Below, piece by piece: positions 35,075-46,329 of a DNA stretch of 64,000 nt; positions within the stretch are counted from its first letter, which is position 1, and every line of letters begins with the position of its first letter. The notes below the pieces were generated by a model that did not search any database, had not been told where the DNA came from, and saw only the letters and a list, made by a program, of their open reading frames with translations. The stretch spans positions 75,560,550 through 75,624,549 of the forward strand of contig CM048648.1 of the NCBI GenBank assembly GCA_026413185.1, written 5' to 3'. This DNA comes from Pueraria montana var. lobata (taxonomy: Eukaryota; Streptophyta; Magnoliopsida; Fabales; Fabaceae). The translations under genes were made by a program, and so were the position numbers.

Positions 35075-36224
35075 AAGTCTCGTCTAGGATGTTATTTTGA
35101 ACTTAGAACATACATCCTTCCTTTTTATATATCTTAGTTATTGTTTTATCCTATGTGTGATCAAGGATGATATTTCAAACTTAGTACAAATATGTTTCCT
35201 TTATATAACTTAGTGTATAAAAGGTAGGATGTTTAAACTAACAAATTTCCAGTCCATTTTAAGGGTATTATGGAGATAAAATTGCGCTATGTGAAATATT
35301 TAGAGATTAAAATCACTAATTAAATATGACTAATGAAATTTATCGAAAAGGGAGTCTAACACGCTTACTATGGTAATGGCATAAAATATTATGATAATTA
35401 ATGATACCAAATAATTATATTAGACCAATGGGAAAGAGGAAAGTAGAATACAAATGGGCAATTGCTTTTATTAGCCCAAAGCATAAAAACTAAAAGTCTC
35501 GATTTTGAAAACTAATTAAGATTGATGGTAATAGAAATATCAAGAGGTACTTCTTTACAATCTTCCTCTTTAAATTTTCATTTCTCTTTTATTGCAAACA
35601 TGTATTATTATGTTTTTTTGTATTATTCTTTCAAACCCATTTTGAGGGTACTTTGACGATTAAATTTAATTAATTAAGGTTTAAAACTCATTAATTAAAT
35701 TAGTTAAAAATAACTAACATATTTTAAAGGAAAGGGGACTCAAACATGCTTACTATGATAACGGCATAGAATATTACGATAATTAATGTACCACTTAATT
35801 ATCTTAGATTAATGGGTAAGAGGTGAGTAGCATATAAATGGGGCAATTGCTTTTATAAGACCAAAGCATCCAAGGGAAAGGTAAAAGTCTTCATTTTGAA
35901 AACTAATTAGTATTGATGATAATGGAAATATCAAGAGGTACTTCTTCACAATCTTCCTATTTAAATTCTGATTTCTGCTCTATTGCAAACGTGCATTATT
36001 TTTTGTATTATTCTTTCAAACCCATTTTGAGGGTATTTTGAAGATTAAATTGAACTACTATGTTAATTAATTAAGGTTTAAATTCATTAATTATATTAAT
36101 TAAAAATAACTTATTTAGTTTGAAGGAAAGAGAGCTCAAACACGCTTACTATGATAATGGCATAGAATATTACGATAATTAATGATACCAGCTAATTATC
36201 TTAGACCAATGGGAAAGAGGTGAG

Positions 36225-36750
36225 TAGAGCTGGGCAAACTGGTAAGCCCGCCCGTTTATTCCGTTAACCGTTTAGCCCGCATTTTAAACAGGCTTTGATT
36301 TTTCGAGCCCGCGACCGTCCTGTTTAGCCCGCGGGCTAAATGGGCCGGCCTGCAAACAGAAAAAAAATTAAAAAATTGAAAATTAAAATTTTTAAACTAA
36401 AATTTAACCATTTTTTAAATCTTTTTTTTTTAAAAAAAAAGCCAAAAAATTTTATATACATATGCAGCGGCACCTATCAGTTCAGGTATTTATATACATA
36501 TGCAGTGGCACCTATCCCGCAACCGTCCTATTTTTTTATTTTAATTTAAATTTTATTAAGGTATTTAAATTATATATCTTTTAAAGTAAAATACACAAAG
36601 CCCGTGGACTACCCGTTAAGCCCGCGGGTTAAACGGGCCGGGATAAAAAGGCCGCATTTTAAATGGGCTGGAAAATACTTAGCCCGTATACTGTACGGGC
36701 TACGGGTAAACGAGTTAGTCTGCGGGCCCAAGCCCAAATGCCCAGCTCTA
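36225..36750. mobile_element. Non-autonomous hAT element (526 bp)
   Basis: Starts TAGAGCTGGGC and ends GCCCAGCTCTA, flanked by a perfect 8-bp duplication GAGGTGAG (36217-36224, 36751-36758). Inner blocks also mirror (tagcccgcgggctaaatgggc against cccgcgggttaaacgggcc). There is a short internal duplication 'tatatacatatgcagcggca' (36453 and 36491). Inserted into a unit of the 395-bp array. No coding content. Confidence 0.9.
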
Positions 36751-37217
36751 GAGGTGAGTAGTATAGAAATGGGGCAATTGCTTTTATTAGACCAAAGCAT
36801 CCTAGGGAAAGGTAAAATTCTTCATTTTAAAAACTAATTAGGATTGATGCATGGTAATGGAAATATCAAAAAGTACTTCTTTACAATCTTCCTATTTAAA
36901 TTCTAATTTCTCCTTTATTGCAAACGTGCATTATTTTTTGTATTATTATTTCAAACCCATTTTGAGGGTATTTTGAAGATTAAATTGAACTACTCTATTA
37001 ATTAATTAAGGTTTAAAATTTGTTAATTATATTAATTAAAAAAAACTAATTTAGTTTGAAGGAAAGAGAGCTCAAACATGCTTACTTTGATAATGGCATG
37101 GAATATTATGATAATTAATGATACCAGTTAATTATCTTAAACCAGTGGGTAAGAGGTGAGTAGCATAGAAATGGGGCAATTGCTTTTATTAGACCAAAGC
37201 ATCCTAGGGAAAGGTAA

Positions 37218-38156
37218 GGGGACGTTTGGTTTGAGAAAATATTTTCTATTTTCATTTCCTGTTTTCATTTTCAAATATTTAAGAAATAGAAAATATGTTT
37301 GTTTTGACTTCTTATTTTCTATTTTCTAAGAACAAAAAACATTGAAAATAAGTTTGATTTATTCAACTTTGATAAAAACAATCATAAAACATTTTGTGTA
37401 TATAATTTAAAATAATAGTATATTTATAAATTTGTATTAATGAAAATTTTTTAAATAAAAAATTATACATATCATAATGAACAAACATTTGTAATATATT
37501 TATTTTATAATATATTTTAAAATAATGAAGATATTTAAAATTCATTAATGAAAAATATATCTAAATTATATACATCAATAATATTAAATCCACACCATTG
37601 TTAGTTAATATCCCCGCTATAACACCACCATCCTTCGCCTGCAGCTATAGGATGTTTCTCGTCAAACACACATTCACACGGAAAAGGAAAAATCAAAGCT
37701 TGAAATTTACACCGTCCTCTGCCTAAAGCTATAGGAAATTTACACGGGGAAAGGGGAGATTGTAAGAGTGAGGGGGAGAGGTTGTAGGTGGTGGCAAGCT
37801 AGTAGAGGATGTTGCCGACAATAGTGATGGATTGAATGGTGAGATTGTGGGAGACGAAGGAGATGACCTGCTGCGTGCTGTGCTGGAGACGATTAGAACG
37901 GTGTAAGAGATGAACCAAGGGACAACCTTTGCGAGACAGATGAAAAGCCTTGAAGAGAAGACATTTTGCTTATAATTACATTAGATGCTACCGCGTTTTC
38001 AAATGAAAATGACTTTTTATTATTTTCAATTTTGAGCACTTTTTTGAAAATATTTTCGAAGAAAATGTTTTCTAAAACTTTAACAAACATATTTTTACTC
38101 TTGTTTTCTATTTTTCATGAAAATGAAAATGGAAAACGAGCTAAGTAAACGTCACC
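37218..38156. mobile_element. PIF/Harbinger-like non-autonomous element (939 bp)
   Basis: Left end GGGGACGTTTGGTTTGAG and right end ...AAACGTCACC are inverted, flanked by TAA on both sides (37215-37217, 38157-38159). A TAA/TTA triplet duplication plus a GGG..GTTTGG end is the signature of PIF/Harbinger elements. Removing the element restores the array sequence 'aggtaaaagtcttcattt'. Internal DNA is non-coding. Confidence 0.82.
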
Positions 38157-39010
38157 TAAAAGTCTTCATTTTAAAAACCAATTAGGATTGATGGTAATGG
38201 AAATTAATATCAAAAAGTACTTCTTTACAATCTTCCTATTTAAATTCTGATTTCTCCTCTATTGCAAACATGCATTATTTTTTGTATTATTCTTTCAAAC
38301 CCATTTTGAGGGTATTTTGAATATTAAATTGAACTACTATGTTAATTAATTAAGGTTTAAAATTCATTAATTATATTAATTAAAAATAACTAATTTAGTT
38401 TGAAGGAAAGAGAGCTCAAACATGCTTACTATGTTAATGGCATAGAATATTATGATAATTAATGATACCAGTTAATTATCTTAAACCAATGGGTAAGAGG
38501 TGAGTAGCATACAAATGGGGCAATTGCTTTTATTATACCAAAGCATCCTAGGGAAAGGTAAAAGTCTTCATTTTAAAAACTAATTAGGATTCATGGTAAT
38601 GGAAATATCAAAAGGTACTTCTTTACCATCTTCCTATTTAAATTCCGATTTCTCCTCTGTTGCAAACATGTATCATTTTTTGTATTACTCTTTCAAACCA
38701 TTTTTTAGGGTATTTTGTAGATTAAATTACACTGTAGTTTATGGGAAGGGAGCTTAGATACACTTACTATGATAATGGCATAGAATACTATGTACGATAG
38801 TTAATGATACTAATTAACTATGTTTAGACCAATGGGCAAGAGGTGAGTAGAATATAAATGGGGCAATTAGTTTTATTAGACCAAAGCATCCTAGGGAAAG
38901 CTAAAAGTCTTCATTTAAAAAACTAATTAGTATTTATGGTTATGGAAATATCAAGAGGTACTTCTTTGCAATCTTCCTATTTAAATTATGATTTCTTCTC
39001 TATTGCAAAC

Positions 39011-39408
39011 ATATAATTAGAGGTGCAGACAGTGGATTGATGCTTCTGGAGTGTGTTGTAAGCACAACCTAGTCAATTGTGAGAGATTTCTATAGAGATT
39101 CAAACTCTATAGGTCAATTCAGCCTAGGTATTCTTTCACAAGCCTTTTACAATTGTTTGGCTTTGTTGAAGGTTGAAACTTTGTAGAAAACTCTCATAAT
39201 AGACTCAGTTGTACTTACAACACACTCCAAAAATATTAGTTCACTGTTTGCACCTCTAATTATATGACTTCGGTTAATTTTTCATAATAACAGTTAGACG
39301 AGAGGACCTAATATAAAAAAAAAGTTTTGGGACCTAATTAAAAGAAAAAAAAGTTCAAGGATATTGAAAGTTTGGTAAAAGTACAGGGACCCATGAATCA
39401 ATTTAACC
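39011..39408. mobile_element. Left-truncated copy of the foldback MITE at 41580-42157
   Basis: 39011-39266 is an inverted-repeat hairpin starting 'ataattagaggtgcagacag' and ending in its complement. 39267-39408 matches the right arm of the 41580-42157 element ('cggttaatttttcataataa', 'gggacctaattaaaagaaaa', 'atttaacc' end). The left outer arm is missing and the hairpin joins array sequence directly. Confidence 0.8.
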
Positions 39409-40840
39409 TATTATCTTTTGTATTGCTTTTTAAAACCCATTTTGAGGGTATTTTGGGGATTAATTTGCACTGCTATGTCAATTAATTAGTGATTAAAATT
39501 TATTAATTTAATATAACTAATGTAGTTTTTGGTAAAGGAAGTTAGACACAGTTATGATGGTAATGACTTAGAATACTTTGATAATTAACGATACCAATTA
39601 ATTTTGTTAGACTAATGGGCAAGAGATAAGTAGAATACAAATGAGGCAATTGCTTTTAACAATGCATCCTAGGGAAAGATAAAAGGCTTCACTTAAAAAA
39701 CTAATTACCTTTAATGGTGATGGACACATCAATACGGACGTACTTCTTTATCGTCTTCCTATTTAAATTTTGATTTCTCCTCTATTGTAAACATGTATTA
39801 TTTTTGTATTGTTCTTTTAAATGTGTATTGTTTCTGTATTTGCTTTTTTTTCCCTCTAATTATATTATTGTTTTATCCTTTATGTGGTCTAGGATGTTAT
39901 TTTGAACTTAGTACATATATCCTTCCTTTTAAATATCTTAATTATTGTTTTATCTTATATGTGGTCAAGGATGATATTTTGAGCTTCGTGCAAATGTTTC
40001 TTTTATATATCTTAGTATATAAAAGGTAGGATGTTCGTACTGACAAATTTTCCATCCATTTTAAGGGTATTTTGGAGATTAAATGATGTTGCTATGTCAA
40101 ATAGTTTAGGGATTACAATTCATTAATTAAATTGATTAATGACTAATGCAGTTTATTAGAAAGGGAGTCTAACATGCTTACTATGGTAATGGCATAAAAT
40201 ACTATGATAATTAATGATACCAAATAGTTATATTAGACCAATGGGCAAGAGGTGAGTAGAACACAAATGGGCAATTGTTTTTATTAGACAAAAGCATCAT
40301 AAGGATAACAAAAACTCTTCATTTTGAAAACTAATTAGGATTGATGGTAATTGGAAATATCAAGAGGTACTTCTTTACAATCTTCCTACTTAAGTTCTGA
40401 TTTTTCCTCTATTACAAATCTGTATTATTTTTGTGTATTGTTTTTAGAAACCCATTTTGAGATTATTTTGGGAATATTTTGGGGATTAATTTGCACTACT
40501 ATGTTAATTAATTAGTGATTAAAATTCATTAATTAAATATAACTAATGTAGTTTTTTGGAATAAGGTATCATGCACACTTACTATGGTAAACTATGATAA
40601 TTAAAGATACCAATTAGTTATGTTAGACTAGTGGGCAAGAGATGAATAGAATACAAATGGGACAATTACTTTTATTAGACCAAAGCATCCTATGAAAAAT
40701 TAAAAGTGTTCAGTTTGAAAACTAATTAGCATTGATGGTAATGGAAATATTAAGAGGTACTTCTTTATCATCTTCCTATTTAAATTATGATTTCTCCTTT
40801 ATTGCAAACATGTATTATTTTTTGTATTGTTCTTTTCAAA

Positions 40841-41570
40841 CTCAATATAACTATAACGGGTACAAGAATAATACTATTTGAGAAAATAAATAAATTAGAT
40901 GGATCAAATAGTTTTGGATAATTATATGTAGACACTTCAACATCACAAATATTCCATTAACACCTATAGTTAGATCATGTTACCTATCTTGCTTATACTT
41001 TTCTCTTTATCTCTCCTTGAGTGCCAACTAATATAATAGTTTTCATATATCATTTTTCAATATGTTTTTTTTTATAAATTTTAAAGAGACCGTAAAATTA
41101 TTTTTATAATAATATAATAAACTTAAAAAAATTTGGGGGGATGACCCTCCAGTCCCCCTTCCCTCTACCGCTTAATCTATATAGTGGAAAGTTATAACTT
41201 ATAAGTAGTTAATGCAAAAGCAATCCTTTTTAATAATATTGAGGTTTGGTACAAATGATTGTTAATCCCTCTGGTGCCAACTTCGTTGGAATCTTTGGGC
41301 TTACTGTGATGCTTGTGCAATCCTCTCATTTTTATATTAATTAATATTTCATTTTATAAAAGTATTTAATATTTTATAAAATTCTCTTTTTGATAAATTA
41401 CAAAAAAATAAAAATAAAGCATAAGCAACTTCAACCAATGTAACAGAACGCTCAGTTTATCATTTATGAGACAAGAACTAAGAGAGGGGAGGGGATCTGC
41501 TAGAACTAAACATAGTAATTTAATTAAAATCATAAATAACATCATATTTTATTTATCACTGTTGTTCTTA
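40841..41570. other. AT-rich DNA with a possible transposon end
   Basis: Mostly featureless. 41127-41170 ('ttggggggatgaccctccag', 'cccccttccctctaccgc') has the look of a DNA-transposon terminus, but no partner end is visible. Confidence 0.4.
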
Positions 41571-41579
41571 TAAAATTAA

Positions 41580-42157
41580 GGTTAAATTAATCTACAGGTC
41601 CCTATACTTTTATCAAATTTTTAATTAGGTCCTGAACTTTTTTTTTTCTTTTAATTGAGTCCGTAAAATTTTACTTTTTTTTTCAATTGGGTCCCTCATC
41701 TAATTGTTGATATAAAAAACTAACGGTGGACACTTAATTAGAGGTGCAGACTGTGAGTTGATGCTTCTAGAATGTGTTGTAAGCACAAATGTATCAATTC
41801 TGAAAGATTTCTGCAAAGTTTCAACTTCTATAAGTCAATTTAACTCAAGCATTCTTTCACAATTATTTGGCTCTGCAGAAGGTTAAAACTTTGCATAAAA
41901 CTCTCAGAATTGACTCAGTTGAGCTTACAACACATTCTAGAAACATTAGTTTACTATATGCATCTCTAATTAAGTGTTTGCGGTTAATTTTTTATAACGA
42001 CAATTAGACGGAATGATCCAATTGAAAAACAAATAAAAGTTCATGGACCCAATTGAAAAATAAATAAAAGTCCAGGGACCCAATTAAAAGAAAAAAAGTT
42101 TCAGGGACCTAAATGGAAATTTGGTAAAATTATAGGGACCTACAGAGTAATTAAACC
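41580..42157. mobile_element. Mutator-type foldback MITE (578 bp) with a central hairpin
   Basis: Flanked by a perfect 9-bp duplication TAAAATTAA (41571-41579, 42158-42166). Ends GGTTAAATTAAT / ATTAAACC, and the arms mirror each other for ~150 bases ('caggtccctatacttttatc' against 'aaaattatagggacctacag'). The centre, 41730-41977, is itself a ~248-bp inverted repeat (acacttaattagaggtgcag ... complement), also seen at 39011-39266. No coding content. Confidence 0.9.
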
Positions 42158-42166
42158 TAAAATTAA

Positions 42167-42441
42167 ATACTAAAAGAATTAGAAAATAAAGTTTGAACAA
42201 TTTTAAAAAAATCATGAAGAATTATTGTTGAAAGAGATTGCACCCATCTAGTGTTCATGATGTTGGCTTCAATAGCTTTTCTATTCAGTTACTATGGGTT
42301 CAAAGAAAAATGATATATTGTGGAAAATTAAAACTCTTCAGCCTCTGCTGTATTATTTTTCCACAGTTTAGCCAGTTGGCTGATGCATCAGATAATCTCT
42401 ATCCAAGTTTCAAATATATCAACCAATACAGAGAGATTAAA

Positions 42442-42445
<4 letters not shown>
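42167..42445. other. Unassigned DNA before the Tat element
   Basis: No clear gene. 42355-42445 begins after a 3'-splice-site-like 'tttttccacag' and is less AT-rich ('cagttggctgatgcatcaga'), so it could be an exon relic, but it is too short to classify. Confidence 0.3.

Positions 42446-42510
<65 letters not shown>
42446..42510. repeat. (TA)n microsatellite abutting the Tat LTR
   Basis: About 32 uninterrupted TA units end exactly at the TG of the left LTR. Confidence 0.95.
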
Positions 42511-42514
<4 letters not shown>

Positions 42515-43116
42515 CCTACATGAGGGTAACCAAGTGATTCTCCTTATGCCAATATCTTTAGTTCGAGATCTCCTTCAAGCGTTCGAACCCTCCTACGTGA
42601 TAAGAAAGGGAGGTACCTGTAAAAGGCACTCCAATGCTTAAGTCAGCTTTCGGCTCAGAGCATTTAATAAGTGTAATAAATGAGGATAAAAGCTACCGTA
42701 CTTCGAGGATCGTACTTCTTTTTATACTTACTTTACTGGGCCTTGGACTTTTATGGGCCCATATTATCTTTTGATGGTTTATCATTATTAATTAAGATTG
42801 CTAATTACCTTCTAATTCTTTGATTGTCTTGGTAATACCTTTTTTAGCAGGATTTATCTTGTCTGAGTACTCTTCGTGGTACTCGTTATCATAATGCCGA
42901 ATACCTGGTTGTACCTATTTGGCGACTTAGTCAATTACCTGTCTTCTATGATCATTCTCACTATCGAATACCTCTCTAGTGTGAAGGGTATTCGGCTATT
43001 CCATAAGCCTAATACTTATCCGGTGTGGAGGGTATTAAACTAATGATATTGCCAAATACTTATTCGGTGTGGGGGTATTTGGCTAATCATATTGCCGGAT
43101 ACCCCTCCGGTATACA
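42511..43116 (-). repeat. 3' LTR of the Tat element
   Basis: 606 bp, plus-strand ends TGTTCCTA...GGTATACA, matching 51690-52293 along its length. Contains several 'cggtgtggggggtatt'-type short repeats near its inner end (43015-43085). Confidence 0.9.
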
Positions 43117-43341
43117 TGTTCCCCAGGCTCGAGTGAATAGTCATGACGAAGAGGCTTATAGTTTCGGCTCATTTTGGTTTGTTCGAGGCGAGTGGCCATT
43201 CGTGATGTCTTTTCGAATCCTTGCCATTATGACAGAAAAAAGTTGTTGGGAATGAGGAAAACGAAGCATTGCTTTCTTGTGAACCGTTAGATCTTAGTTG
43301 ATCTAACGGTTGTGGTTTTTGCACCTTGTGAGCTTGGGCCC

Positions 43342-43349
43342 TATAAATA
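43342..43349 (+). promoter_or_regulatory. Putative TATA box of the antisense gene
   Basis: TATAAATA in 'ggccctataaataggctata', ~150 bases before ATG 43491, on the strand opposite to the retrotransposon's own genes. Motif and position only. Confidence 0.5.
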
Positions 43350-43490
43350 GGCTATAGGGGAGATGTCGTCTTTACTTCTTTTATTTACATCTTTCCTAAT
43401 CGAAGTTTTTGCTCTTGGCCAAATACTCCATTTGTGATCCCTTTCACCACGTGAATCAGGTATGAGTTGTCGGTAATTCTCTTCTTAATC

Positions 43491-45566
43491 ATGGATTTGT
43501 CTAACGTTAGGTTTTTTGGGGAAAAGGAAGTTGTTAATGTTTGGTCATCATCTTCGTCTACTGAGGGGTCTGATAGTTCTAGCGAAGAGTCTTCATCCTT
43601 GTCTTCGTTTTTGTCTTCATCTTCATCTTCGGCCCCTTTCCGAGAGGAGGTGGTAAAAAATGTAATCTCCACTCCGGTGAATGAGGTTATCCCTAGTCGG
43701 ACTCCAAAGCATAAGCCGAGGGTTACCCAGGGAAAGAAGAGAGATTTTCCATCGATAACCCTCGCTGGGTATACCTAGGTAGACAGGGAGGTTGGGTCCT
43801 GCTATACTTGTTATGATGATAAACTTAGTGTTTCCAATTTTTTAAACTATGTAACCATTTGTACCATAACTGAGGATGAATATTGTCCGATAACTCTTCA
43901 ATGTTGTCGGTGAGAAATCAACCCAGAATTTGTCTTCTTAGGGAAGAGGGACTTTTGTAGAGATTTCTTTTATGTGTATGATTGTGTCTTATGGGACATT
44001 CACGTGATGGTCCCTTTCGATGATTTTACCATGGGGGTGCTTCGGGTTTTAAATGTCGCACCACCTTAGTTGCATCCGAATGAGTGGGCAGCCATTTAGG
44101 CCTTCCAGGCCCTTTGTATTTTTAATTTTATTAAGCCTTCTATAAGTGTTTTTCTGTACTATTTTTGTACTTGGCCGAGGGATAGTTTATGGGTTTACTT
44201 AATAAGAAAACCAAAAAGACCCCTGTTCCAGTCTTTTACTTCTTTGTACAAAAATTTTGAAACCGGCTTCTTCAAGGTTGTCATTAAGCCGAATATAGGG
44301 GCCAACCATTTTTATGATAGTAGTGGGAAGGCTCTATTTCCATTGTACTGGGAGAGGACCCATCGGTGTTATGACAAGTTTTTGAAGTCTTTGATGATCG
44401 AACAAGAATGCAAGGACCTTATGTTCCTTGAGTCACTTCCCAAAAAGCTTTCGGCCATACGGCTTGTTGCTTTGTTTAATTCTTCAAATGTTTTAGTAGA
44501 CACGTGTGGTAAGGTTTCGGTTCTCCTTTTTCTAGTTATTGTTTATAGTGCTTAAAAATGACTAAGTATATGTTGCCAAATGCAGGTATCATAGCCGACG
44601 CAGGTGGTGATGTTTTGTCTTACCGTAATGCTAGGAAACCCTTCGAGTACTACATCCCTTCCTCCTATCGCAAGACAGCCACCCCGAGGCCGCCTCCTCA
44701 AGAGACTGTACCCCCTCCGACCACAGATAAAAAAGCCTAAGAGAGGGATCATAAGAAACACCATCAGAGTCATGAGACCTCTGAAGAGGATAAGGCGAAG
44801 AAGTTGGAGCAGAAGACTCTTGATTTTTTGGGGTCGGGATCTTTGGCATCTGTTCCAGCCATGACTGCTGAAGGGTTTTTGCCAAAGACTTTTGGCCAAA
44901 GAAAATGATCAGTGCCAGCAACATTTCTAAGTCCGGGAGAAACCTTCAGAATAACACTGACACGACTTCCAACTGGTTAACTTACTGCGAATTTCAGGCC
45001 AGGGCGTCAGCCATTGCTCATCACATGTTCATGACTCCTTTAAAGGAGGCCGATAAGTTGAAGAGGAGCCTGAAGGAAGTACAATTGTCTAATTTGTAAG
45101 CATTGGAGGCAAACATTACCCTTACCAACGATAATGCTCGGTTGAAGGAGAAAGTGTCACACCTTTCGGTCAAGTTGAAGGAATTGTTCATGCCGAGAAG
45201 GATGCAAAGTTGCAGGCTGATGAAATTGAACGTTTGAAGCTGTTGCTATCTATGGTGGAGAAAGTGACAGCCTCGGCTCAAGATAAAATTTTTACCGAGC
45301 ATGAAGCTGGATTACAAGATGTTGTTCGACAAACTTTATATTACTTCGACATTCCCAACTGTTCAGTTTTTGATATGGAGAAGGACATTTATGAGGGCCG
45401 ACTATTACCCCTTGATGATATACCTGAAGATGCTGTCCTTGAGAATCCTTTTGAACAACCTATTCTGGATGGTGGAACTGAATACACCCAAGGTGATGTG
45501 GGGGAAGTTGGGGAAGACAATGAGGAGAATGTTGATGTTGTGAATCAAGAGGCTTATGCAAAATAG
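43491..45566 (+). pseudogene. Antisense extra gene of the Tat element (plant transposon-protein domain)
   Basis: From ATG 43491 one frame runs to ~44516 with stops at 43776, ~43910, ~44068 and ~44098. It starts with a Ser-rich region, then 'LHPNEWAAI.AFQALCIFNF', 'SLYKNFETGFFKVV' and 'ALFPLYWERTHRCYDKFLKS', the pattern of the uncharacterised gag-like or 'putative plant transposon protein' family often found antisense in Tat elements. A likely intron (donor TGTG|GTAAGG at ~44517, acceptor AATGCAG at ~44586) precedes a proline-rich part and a coiled-coil-like, acidic tail ('QADEIERLKLLLSMVEKVTA' at 45210-45269, ending TAG 45564-45566). Its role is unknown. This copy is broken. Confidence 0.72.
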
Positions 45567-45899
45567 ATTTTTAATGTTTTGTTCGACTGTTAAAGCCTTT
45601 CTTAAACACTTTGTAATCCTTTTTGTTGATTAATGAATGTTGGATTTCCATCCTTTAACACTTTTTAATTTTGTACTTAGTAATAATTATTGAATCGTTG
45701 TAACAGAATCAATGCACCCGAACACCGATTAATCTATAAGGAATAATTTGAATAATGATGTCGGGATTGTATTTGAGTAATGCTTCGTAACTTCGAAGAA
45801 TTAATTTTTAACCAAGTTTAAGTATTCGACATAAGTGTGTTTTAGCCGAATAGTACTTCCTTTGACTAAGTATGGTTAGTTCAAAAGAGAACCAATTTT

Positions 45900-46150
45900 T
45901 TGTTAAGCTGGATGGTGTATCTTTAGTTAAGTAAGAGTAGTCGGGAGGGAAACCGTTTGAAGTAAGTTCCGAATGGTGCATCCTTAACCGAGTAGGAGTA
46001 CTCAGGAGGGAAACCATTTGTGATGAAGTTCTGAATGATGCATCCTTAGCCGAGTAGGAGTACTCGGGAGGGAAACCATTTGAAGTAAGGTCCAAATGGT
46101 GCATCCTTAGCCGAGTAGGAGTACTCATAAGGGAAACCATTTGTGATGAA
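45900..46150 (+). repeat. ~62-bp tandem repeat, four copies
   Basis: 'atggtgcatccttagccgag' plus 'taggagtactcgggagggaa' recurs with spacings of ~62 bases (45912, 45975, 46037, 46098). It lies between the antisense gene and integrase. Confidence 0.85.
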
Positions 46151-46329
46151 GTAAGTATTGACTGTTGTAAAGTAAATAATCACAGATATGTTAAAAGATG
46201 TGTTTTATTAATTTGTTTGAAAGGTATGCCTCGTTAAAACCTTCTCGGAAAAAATCCTTTCACGTTCTTATAGGGACAAAAAACCGAGTAAGGAAAAAAG
46301 AGTGCATCACCCAATTACATTCTTAACTA

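Larger units (their letters stand above)
35075..40840 (+). repeat. Tandem array of a ~395-bp unit, about nine copies, with insertions
   Basis: The anchor 'aggtacttcttt' recurs near 35547, 35939, 36873, 38217, 38615, 38958, 39740, 40367 and 40757. After removing inserted elements the spacing is mostly 380-405 bases. Units share 'caattgcttttattagacca', 'tacttctttacaatcttcct', 'caaacccattttgagggtat' and 'gataatggcatagaatatta' in fixed order. A longer leader (35075-35270, 'ttttgaacttagtacatata' and 'gtataaaaggtaggatgt') is repeated at 39895-40070, so there is a higher-order pattern. No conserved coding frame. Confidence 0.9.

Noticed and set aside
36604..36837. Frames on both strands rich in Gly, Pro and Arg
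   Set aside because: They fall in the right inverted repeat of the hAT MITE and run into the tandem array, so they are not a gene.
42238..42641. Open frames with long Ile-Tyr repeats
   Set aside because: They are translations of the (TA)n microsatellite at 42446-42510 and carry no conserved sequence.
43385..43672. Minus-strand acidic frame rich in Asp and Glu
   Set aside because: It is the reverse reading of the Ser-rich start of the antisense Tat gene on the plus strand.
44552..44924. Minus-strand frames opposite the antisense Tat gene
   Set aside because: Although on the element's own coding strand, they show no integrase or envelope motif. They mirror the proline-rich part of the antisense gene.
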